Source: Lachnospiraceae bacterium
GTDB lineage: Bacteria; Bacillota; Clostridia; Lachnospirales; Lachnospiraceae
Reading direction: 5' to 3'
DNA length: 11,321 nt
Assembly (NCBI GenBank): GCA_902363675.1
Contig: CABJAV010000047.1
Coordinates: 1-11,321, forward strand
Below the pieces are notes generated by a model, which was not told where the DNA came from, ran no database searches, and saw only the letters and a list, made by a program, of their open reading frames with translations. How positions within the stretch are numbered: the first letter of the stretch is position 1; each line of letters opens with the position of its first letter. A program made the position numbers and the translations under genes. This document shows positions 6,247 through 11,321 of this stretch, piece after piece.

Positions 6247-9006
6247 TTATATACTATATTTATGTTTACGTAAATCAAATGCTTGCTCTCCCCCTTCTAG
6301 GATATCACATATATGTTGCTGAATTCCTTTTTCATTTAGAACTCCTTTTCGTATCGTACCATCATTTTCATAAACGGCATTTGAATTTTCGATTGAACCA
6401 GATCTATATTCAAATCGAAATCGAAAATTAGGAGAATTATTTCCCTCTTGATTTGCAACAATAATCTCTTCCGCATCTCCACCTAAGACCACATTTGCAT
6501 TATGCGTAACAATAATTATTTGACGTTCAATCTTTTTCTTACGTATAAAAGGTATCAACTCATCAAATATAGATCTATTATCCAAATCATCTTCTGGTTG
6601 ATCGATCAATATTGGACATTTACTATCCGCCATACTAATTAGCAATTTTAAAAGAACAAGCGCTTTTTTACCTGGAGACATTTGATTTATACTATCATTT
6701 TCAAGTTTTACATTATATGAAACCAAATACCAATCACTTAATATGTCACGCAATACATTTTCTACTGTTCTATTTTTTAAAAGTTTCAACTCTTCTTTTA
6801 CCACCTTATCAATAATTTCTCTCAATATTTCTTTCGTAAAATTATCCCCATTAAATCCATCATCAAATGTAATTTCAATTTTCTTTAACGAATTATTATT
6901 AATGCTTTCCTTAATAACTGAACAAAATGCATCATTTTTAAATTGTATTCCAACAGAAAAATCCAATCCATCCGAATTTGTTTGTGTACTTTCATTTACA
7001 ACACTAATATAATTATTATGTATTTCTTTGTAGTCATTTATTGCATTTGAAACCTCATCCAACTTTACTTCATATTCTTTTTTCTTAGCTTCGTATTTTT
7101 TAGTTGCATTTAATACAATTTCTAATTTTGCTTCTTCATTTTTTATTTGTTCTGCTAATTTTGTTAATGCTTCATTTTCAATAACTTTGTGTTCTAATTC
7201 ACTCTTTACTTTTAGAGCTTCTTTCATTTTACCTTCTGCCCCTCTTTTTATAAAAAGCAATTTGGTAATGATTTCATTTTGTTTTATCAGCCATTTTTCC
7301 ATAGCTTGATTTAATATTTTGTCCTGAAAATCCAATATGAGTTTAGACGTATCATTCGAAAATGTTCCTATAATATCTGTCTTTTCTATTGGTAAAGGCA
7401 TATTTTTTACTAATTCTATTTCTTCTACTACATCCCTTATTACAGAATTAAAAGTAGCAATTTCCCTGGTTGCCTTATCAAACTTTTTAAGTTCTTCTTC
7501 TGATATTGAAGTTTCCATTGAAATTATTTCCTTTTGTTTTTTTAACTTTTCAATTTCTTTTCTTATACCATTCTCTGTTCCAATTTCATTTCTTTCTTGA
7601 ATTAAGGAATTCATCTCTGAATATGCCTGAAGCATATCATATATATTCTTATCCAAACAAGGTCTATACTGCTTTATGTCACTCTCCATTTTTTCAAAGC
7701 CAATTTTGGATCTAGGATCTAATAATACTATGTCCTGAATAATTCTATCTATTTCAGAAGTTTTTTCTCCTTCATCAGTAAGCCTGTTTAAATATGTCTG
7801 TGGAATATATACTATCTTATGATTTTCATCAAAATGTCCATTATTATTTATATCTCCATCTTTCCAAAAAACAGAAACATCATTTAATTTACGGGTCTGT
7901 ACTCCCGAAATATATAATTTTTCTTCGACTTGCTTATTATCTATTGCGCGTGCTATGTTTTGTAATAGTAATGATTTTCCGGTAGATTTTCCACCAATAA
8001 TGCAAGTCAGCTTATCATTAAATTTTATTGGCTCATTAGAAAAATCATTTTCATTAATTACAACCTTATCAATAACTTGATACCCCGCCTTTTCTTCTGG
8101 CTTTAATTCGCCAATTCTAACTCTCACTTCCGGTTCATATATTACCTGTTTTAATCCATTAAATGTAGCATCTGATTTTATCCAACAATATCTACTTTTA
8201 TCAGGTTCAAAAAGTCTTTCAATACTATGTGCATCAGAACCATGAAAACACGGTTTTAGAGAACCACACTTAGTCTTAACTTCCTCTACACTATCAACAC
8301 CTTGGCCTAAGAAATATTTAATATCATTATCAGAAGAAGAAAAAATAAAATCACACAGTTTGTAAACCGCAAACCGTGTTAAGCTCAATTGATCTCCTCC
8401 CTCACCTTTATTAATCCCAGAAGTTCCATCACCAGAAGCATTTGCAACACCGATTAGCGTATTTTCTCTTAATTCTGAATCCTCTTTAAATACTCTAATA
8501 ATTTCCGTATAAGAAGGGACAAACTGCTCAATGCCTTTTTTATATGCTTCCTCCTCATCTTCCATTCCCATTTTTTTCCCCAATTCAATTAAATCCGTCT
8601 TAATTGCATGATATTTTCGCTCTTCTACAAATTCTAATTGTGAAAAAAATCTATTTTCTAATTGGTCGACAAAATCCGGATTGAAAATAAAATGCATATT
8701 TACAGGTGATTTTTTCCCTGTAGGCATTATTCTCATTTCAACATTTGGAAATATTGCTAATACATTTTTAGATAAAATTCCGTCAGAAATAACTTTTTTA
8801 TAATTTTCAATCGACAAATAGTCTGTAATGCCAATAACAGAAACTTTTTTTCTTTCATCAGTTGAATTAACATATGTTTCTACTGCAGAATAAAAATTTT
8901 CCCACTTTTCCTCTAACGTATCCCCCTTATAGTTATCATTCTTTTTTGTATTTGGGGTATGAATGTGTAAATCCCATCTTCTCCACTCTGAACCTCTTTC
9001 AAACAT
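6247..9006 (-). CDS. PHP-domain / SMC-like ATPase (TrlF type), putative defence protein
   Basis: This is a 919-residue two-part protein. The N-terminal third is a PHP-type metal-dependent phosphoesterase: WDLHIHTP (residues 11-18), VIGITDY (57-63) and HGSDAH (255-260) supply the usual His/Asp metal ligands. An SMC/ABC-type ATPase follows. The P-loop GGKSTGKS is at 338-345, a long charged helical region probably forming a coiled coil spans about 430-690, and a signature-like MSPGKK is at 776-781. Walker B plus catalytic acid is at ILIDQPEDD (D802, E805), and the switch His is H835 in IIVTHNAN. All motor and metal motifs look intact. This architecture is annotated as TrlF-type and resembles RloC/PrrC-like ATPase nucleases. 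I infer nucleic-acid sensing by the ATPase and phosphoester cleavage by PHP, probably in anti-phage defence. AAGAGGAGG lies just upstream of the ATG. It is AT-rich, and IS debris lies close beyond its 3' end, suggesting transfer. Confidence 0.85.
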   Translation of the reverse strand: MFERGSEWRRWDLHIHTPNTKKNDNYKGDTLEEKWENFYSAVETYVNSTDERKKVSVIGITDYLSIENYKKVISDGILSKNVLAIFPNVEMRIMPTGKKSPVNMHFIFNPDFVDQLENRFFSQLEFVEERKYHAIKTDLIELGKKMGMEDEEEAYKKGIEQFVPSYTEIIRVFKEDSELRENTLIGVANASGDGTSGINKGEGGDQLSLTRFAVYKLCDFIFSSSDNDIKYFLGQGVDSVEEVKTKCGSLKPCFHGSDAHSIERLFEPDKSRYCWIKSDATFNGLKQVIYEPEVRVRIGELKPEEKAGYQVIDKVVINENDFSNEPIKFNDKLTCIIGGKSTGKSLLLQNIARAIDNKQVEEKLYISGVQTRKLNDVSVFWKDGDINNNGHFDENHKIVYIPQTYLNRLTDEGEKTSEIDRIIQDIVLLDPRSKIGFEKMESDIKQYRPCLDKNIYDMLQAYSEMNSLIQERNEIGTENGIRKEIEKLKKQKEIISMETSISEEELKKFDKATREIATFNSVIRDVVEEIELVKNMPLPIEKTDIIGTFSNDTSKLILDFQDKILNQAMEKWLIKQNEIITKLLFIKRGAEGKMKEALKVKSELEHKVIENEALTKLAEQIKNEEAKLEIVLNATKKYEAKKKEYEVKLDEVSNAINDYKEIHNNYISVVNESTQTNSDGLDFSVGIQFKNDAFCSVIKESINNNSLKKIEITFDDGFNGDNFTKEILREIIDKVVKEELKLLKNRTVENVLRDILSDWYLVSYNVKLENDSINQMSPGKKALVLLKLLISMADSKCPILIDQPEDDLDNRSIFDELIPFIRKKKIERQIIIVTHNANVVLGGDAEEIIVANQEGNNSPNFRFRFEYRSGSIENSNAVYENDGTIRKGVLNEKGIQQHICDILEGGEQAFDLRKHKYSI

Positions 9007-9095
9007 GACTTCCTCCTCTTAAATAAAGAATCGCAAAACATTGCATTTCCTTAAATTGTGTTCTTTTTTATATTTGATATTTTCGCTACTTTCAG

Positions 9096-9248
9096 TCAAA
9101 ATTTATAATTATGGAATTTAAATATTAACTTTCCCAGCATTTCTCTGTCTTCATTTACCTTCTTATATATAATTGTGCATTCTTGTAAGATTTCTTTAGC
9201 ATCTTGAATGTACTTAAAAAGCGCTCCCTCCTTTTTATATTCTGTCAT
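9096..9248 (-). CDS. 50-residue small protein upstream of the PHP-ATPase
   Basis: This short frame begins MTEYKKEGALFKYIQDAKE and ends KFHNYKF. It is charged and helix-forming, with an amphipathic KYIQDAKEILQECTIIYKKV stretch and no membrane segment. It lies 89 bases upstream of the large ATPase gene on the same strand, downstream of a good promoter, so the two probably share a transcript. The ribosome binding site is weak (AAAGG about 13 bases upstream). Composition and residue choice look protein-like rather than random. It could be a regulatory or sensor partner of the ATPase, or a remnant of another gene. I recognise no family. Confidence 0.5.
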   Translation of the reverse strand: MTEYKKEGALFKYIQDAKEILQECTIIYKKVNEDREMLGKLIFKFHNYKF

Positions 9249-9280
9249 CAACGGCCTAGTACCTTTTGCCTATATTCATA

Positions 9281-9310
9281 ATTATATACCTTTCTCCTCA
9301 CCTATGTAAA
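9281..9310 (-). promoter_or_regulatory. promoter for the small ORF / PHP-ATPase unit
   Basis: On the minus strand there is TTTACA (9310-9305), an 18-base spacer, and a perfect TATAAT (9286-9281). The predicted start of transcription is about 25 bases upstream of the 50-residue ORF. A GGTGAGGAGAAAGG stretch falls inside the spacer, so it would not be on the transcript. Confidence 0.5.
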
Positions 9311-9355
9311 GCTATATTACTAAAATAGTATTATTAGTATTATTTATCCCAAAAA

Positions 9356-9384
9356 GAGGAGCCAATGCATTGCATTAGCTCCTC
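9356..9384 (-). terminator. rho-independent terminator of the Wzz-like gene
   Basis: A 13-bp stem with one mismatch (GAGGAGCCAATGC / GCATTAGCTCCTC, 3-base loop) is followed on the minus strand by TTTTT (9355-9351). It lies 24 bases beyond the stop codon at 9409. It closes the polysaccharide transcription unit and separates it from the PHP-ATPase unit. Confidence 0.8.
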
Positions 9385-9408
9385 CAAACAACTTTATAAT
9401 ATTCTATT

Positions 9409-10812
9409 TTATTCCACACCCACGCATCCAATCACATCCACGTTCCAATCCTTCAACATACGCAATTCCTTCTCAATCTCCTGATAGATAGATGCATTTG
9501 TGGTTTCCACCAATACCACATGGCCTGCCTCTGACGCCTCACGCATTGCAGCTGCATCATAGCAGATGTTCTCACCATAAACAACCTGGACACCTTTTTT
9601 GTTCAAACTATCAACCATTCCTGTGATGATACGCTTGTCCACTCTTTCGATTTCAGATCCGGTAAGAAACAGTTTTGTAATATTTTCATTTTTACAATAT
9701 AACTCAATATTAGATACGGCCAGCTGTACAGAAGCCTCTTCTGTCAGAATCTTCTGGTTACGATACTTTAAGCGAAGTAGGAAACCGGTAAAGCCCTTCG
9801 CGCCTTTGCCCTGTGTCAGTACACCAAACTGGCGTAATTTGTAAAAGCGGACCAATTCCTCCGCTTCCTGCAGTTTGTTGGATAACACAGCTACACAAAC
9901 CAGATATAATGCTGCAAGAAATACTCCCATCACAAAGCCAAGTACAATATATTTCTTACTGAGCACCGGAGCCGAAACTGTTACATCAGCATTCGCACTT
10001 TCATCATCCTGTGACTCTTCCATCTCATCGTCCACTACTTTCAACTGATCCTCAGTCATCGTTGAAGTCAGTGTTGTAATCTGCTCACGATATGATTTGA
10101 TCAATCCGGTCACATTATCCTGTGAACTTGCCAAGTCCGAATCGGTCTGTACCTGATAATTTTCAGATACAAGCACAAGCTTATGGCTTCCAATTCGATT
10201 CGCTACATCCTCATGTCTTGCATTCAAAGCCTTCTGAATTTTCCCAGATACACTCTGTAAACCCTTTTCATCCATAAATTTAACACGAACAGAAAAAGTA
10301 TTGTCAGAATCGGATGATGCAGAAATCAATTCTGTAAGATATTTGTCCTCCACTTTTGTATTTACGCCATCCCATATTTCTTTTTGATTCAATCCATTGA
10401 CAGCATATTCCACATAAGCATTCGTGACTGCTGAAGTATAATCCTTTTTGTTATCTTTAGAATAGTTGTATGTATAATCCGAATCAATATAATACTGCAG
10501 TTCCAACACATGTTCCTGATACGGATCAATATTCATCAAAATCGAATCCTGCATATATGCACTATTCTTGTCCAATAAAATCTGCAGGCTCTTGACATCA
10601 TCAATCTGCTGCTGTTCATCCTTTGTAAAGGTGACTTCCTGCGCATCATTCTGTGGCTGTTGCGCCGCCTTGTATGCCTGTGCATCCTTTGCATACTTCA
10701 CGCCCGGTAATAGTATCGCAAAAAGCACCGCACATACGATCAGGCATTTCCATCCAAGAATCACCTTCCAGAATAAATGACGAAGGGATATTTCTCTCAC
10801 TTGATTTTCCAT
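9409..10812 (-). CDS. Wzz/CpsC-like polysaccharide chain-length protein with degenerate kinase-like tail
   Basis: This is a polysaccharide co-polymerase of the Wzz/CpsC type, a membrane protein that controls capsule or exopolysaccharide chain length and export. One membrane segment lies near the N terminus (about residues 18-40). A large extracytoplasmic domain of about 240 residues with helical, charged segments follows, then a second membrane segment (about 287-311) preceded by a Pro-containing SAPVLSKKY. The cytoplasmic tail of about 150 residues resembles the CpsD/BY-kinase fold: LFLTGSE where the P-loop strand lies, then GVQVVYG, and VVLVETTNAS near the end. It has no GxxxGK[ST] P-loop and no Tyr cluster. 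I start at ATG 10812 because GGAG lies 9 bases upstream; the ATG at 10827 (five codons longer) has no ribosome binding site. It forms its own transcription unit and is less AT-rich than the PHP-ATPase. Confidence 0.75.
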   Translation of the reverse strand: MENQVREISLRHLFWKVILGWKCLIVCAVLFAILLPGVKYAKDAQAYKAAQQPQNDAQEVTFTKDEQQQIDDVKSLQILLDKNSAYMQDSILMNIDPYQEHVLELQYYIDSDYTYNYSKDNKKDYTSAVTNAYVEYAVNGLNQKEIWDGVNTKVEDKYLTELISASSDSDNTFSVRVKFMDEKGLQSVSGKIQKALNARHEDVANRIGSHKLVLVSENYQVQTDSDLASSQDNVTGLIKSYREQITTLTSTMTEDQLKVVDDEMEESQDDESANADVTVSAPVLSKKYIVLGFVMGVFLAALYLVCVAVLSNKLQEAEELVRFYKLRQFGVLTQGKGAKGFTGFLLRLKYRNQKILTEEASVQLAVSNIELYCKNENITKLFLTGSEIERVDKRIITGMVDSLNKKGVQVVYGENICYDAAAMREASEAGHVVLVETTNASIYQEIEKELRMLKDWNVDVIGCVGVE

Positions 10813-10849
10813 TTGTATACTCTCCATTTTTATTTTTTCAACTTGTTTT

Positions 10850-10878
10850 ATTGTACTTCATTTATTAGCAAAATACAA
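10850..10878 (-). promoter_or_regulatory. promoter of the Wzz-like gene
   Basis: On the minus strand there is TTGTAT (10878-10873), a 17-base spacer, and TACAAT (10855-10850). It lies about 38 bases upstream of the chosen start codon. Together with the downstream terminator it makes the Wzz-like gene a single-gene unit. Confidence 0.6.
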
Positions 10879-10884
10879 TCATTC

Positions 10885-10899
10885 ACTTGATTTTCAAGT
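10885..10899. repeat. small inverted repeat between the 74-residue ORF and the Wzz-like gene
   Basis: ACTTGA-TTT-TCAAGT is a perfect 6-bp hairpin just beyond the stop of the 74-residue ORF and just upstream of the Wzz promoter. It is too weak for a convincing terminator and might be an operator. Confidence 0.25.
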
Positions 10900-10902
10900 C
10901 TA

Positions 10903-11127
10903 TTAAAAAACCCATTCGTCTTTGATCTCATTCATTTCTTCCGAATCGATGGCTACCTCTTCCCAACGCCTTACTCCAGCATAATCTTCCGTAGCTCCAA
11001 TCAACTGCTGCATTTGAAATGCGATTGAAACACATGCCTTGCGCATATGCAAAACATCCTTAAAAGATAATCCATTTTCCGTATTCTTATATAACACATC
11101 CGCAAGCAAAAGCAGGCAATCGTCCAC
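10903..11127 (-). CDS. hypothetical acidic protein, possibly N-terminally truncated
   Basis: The frame from GTG at 11127 encodes 74 residues, beginning with a Leu-rich helix (VDDCLLLLADVLY). An LSFKDVLHMRKACVSIAFQMQQLIG helix and a very acidic tail (EEVAIDSEEMNEIKDEWVF) follow. I recognise no family. There is no proper ribosome binding site before the GTG, and the same frame stays open eight codons further up to a TGA at 11152-11154, where IS-like sequence begins. The likely reading is a 3' piece of a host gene cut by an insertion sequence, or a small gene with an unrecognised start. Its less AT-rich composition matches the polysaccharide gene it precedes. Confidence 0.5.
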   Translation of the reverse strand: MDDCLLLLADVLYKNTENGLSFKDVLHMRKACVSIAFQMQQLIGATEDYAGVRRWEEVAIDSEEMNEIKDEWVF

Positions 11128-11149
11128 CTTTCTGTTATGAAGTGACTTT

Positions 11150-11224
11150 TGTCAAGAGTTAATTTCAAGAAATTTTTCTTAACCCCAGTCACATTTGTTT
11201 TCCTGACAGCATTGGAAAAGAGCC
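11150..11224 (-). mobile_element. insertion-sequence end remnant, possibly ISL3-like
   Basis: On the minus strand the sequence starting at 11224, GGCTCTTTTCCAATGCTGTC, resembles the GGCTCTTT-type terminal repeats of ISL3-family elements. It is followed by about 70 bases of non-coding AT-rich DNA that includes a TTGACA box (11155-11150). No transposase follows; the 74-residue frame begins instead. I read it as an IS tip left after deletion. The family call is from memory of the terminal repeat style only. Confidence 0.3.
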
Positions 11225-11321
11225 CTAGTTTAACAGTCCCCGGCAGTTGGCCACTCTGTTATACGTGGATTGCTTACCTACAGGCTAATGGTCCGCCATT
11301 GGGTTCTACGATCTAAAAGCG
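11225..11321. other. unassigned right edge of window
   Basis: This stretch is noticeably less AT-rich. It carries an inverted repeat TAACAG / CTGTTA (11231-11236 and 11256-11261) enclosing a GC-rich segment. I find no long frame with a start on either strand. It may belong to another mobile element or to a gene continuing beyond the window. Confidence 0.3.

Noticed and set aside
6743..7985. Several plus-strand frames opposite the PHP-ATPase
   Set aside because: They are complements of the Lys/Glu/Asn-rich coiled-coil region, low-complexity Phe/Ser/Leu sequences without start signals.
9256..9279. Seven-codon leader ORF (MNIGKRY) ahead of the 50-residue ORF with a GAGGAGAAAGG site
   Set aside because: The best promoter has its -35/-10 spacer over that ribosome binding site, so the leader start would lie at or before the transcript start.
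11001..11192. 63-residue minus-strand frame overlapping the 74-residue ORF
   Set aside because: It is a shifted reading of the same DNA, rich in Cys, Arg and Phe. The overlapped frame has more coherent helical and acidic character.

Overview
The window looks like an accessory region of a low-GC Firmicutes chromosome, most likely a gut Clostridia/Lachnospiraceae-type genome. I infer this from the strong AGGAGG-type ribosome binding sites, the IS21/IS256/IS110 families in the forms common in that group, and a CpsC/Wzz-like polysaccharide protein of the Gram-positive type. No rRNA, tRNA or CRISPR array was seen.

Layout. Positions 1-1770 carry two AT-rich minus-strand genes of unknown function: a small membrane protein (68-529) and a 323-residue helical protein (741-1712). 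Positions 1906-6200 are a pile-up of insertion sequences. First come two different IS21-type istA genes arranged tail to tail (2064-3110 plus, 3125-4159 minus). Both keep the helix-turn-helix and DDE residues, and both stop at the same conserved position. Next is the 5' part of a small HTH gene (4314 to about 4470), cut off by an IS256-family element (about 4474-5963). That element has matching ends, a transposase with a one-base frameshift near its start, and strong hairpins. After it comes the 5' stub of an IS110-family transposase (5960-6102, minus) that is itself frameshifted by an 8-bp tandem duplication.

Positions 6247-9310 hold an apparently intact, AT-rich unit on the minus strand. 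A promoter (9281-9310) precedes a newly recognised 50-residue small ORF (9096-9248) and then a 919-residue PHP-domain plus SMC/ABC-like ATPase (6247-9006) of the type named TrlF. By architecture this is a candidate nucleic-acid-targeting defence protein, and it is the most interesting cargo here.

Positions 9356-10878 are a self-contained transcription unit on the minus strand (promoter 10850-10878, terminator 9356-9384) for a two-TM Wzz/CpsC-like polysaccharide chain-length or co-polymerase protein. Its cytoplasmic tail looks like a tyrosine-kinase fold that has lost its P-loop. Beyond it lie a 74-residue acidic protein that may lack its N terminus (10903-11127) and an IS-end-like remnant running to the window edge.

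Overall the region reads as a polysaccharide locus flank into which foreign AT-rich cargo and several generations of insertion sequences have been inserted, rearranged and partly decayed.
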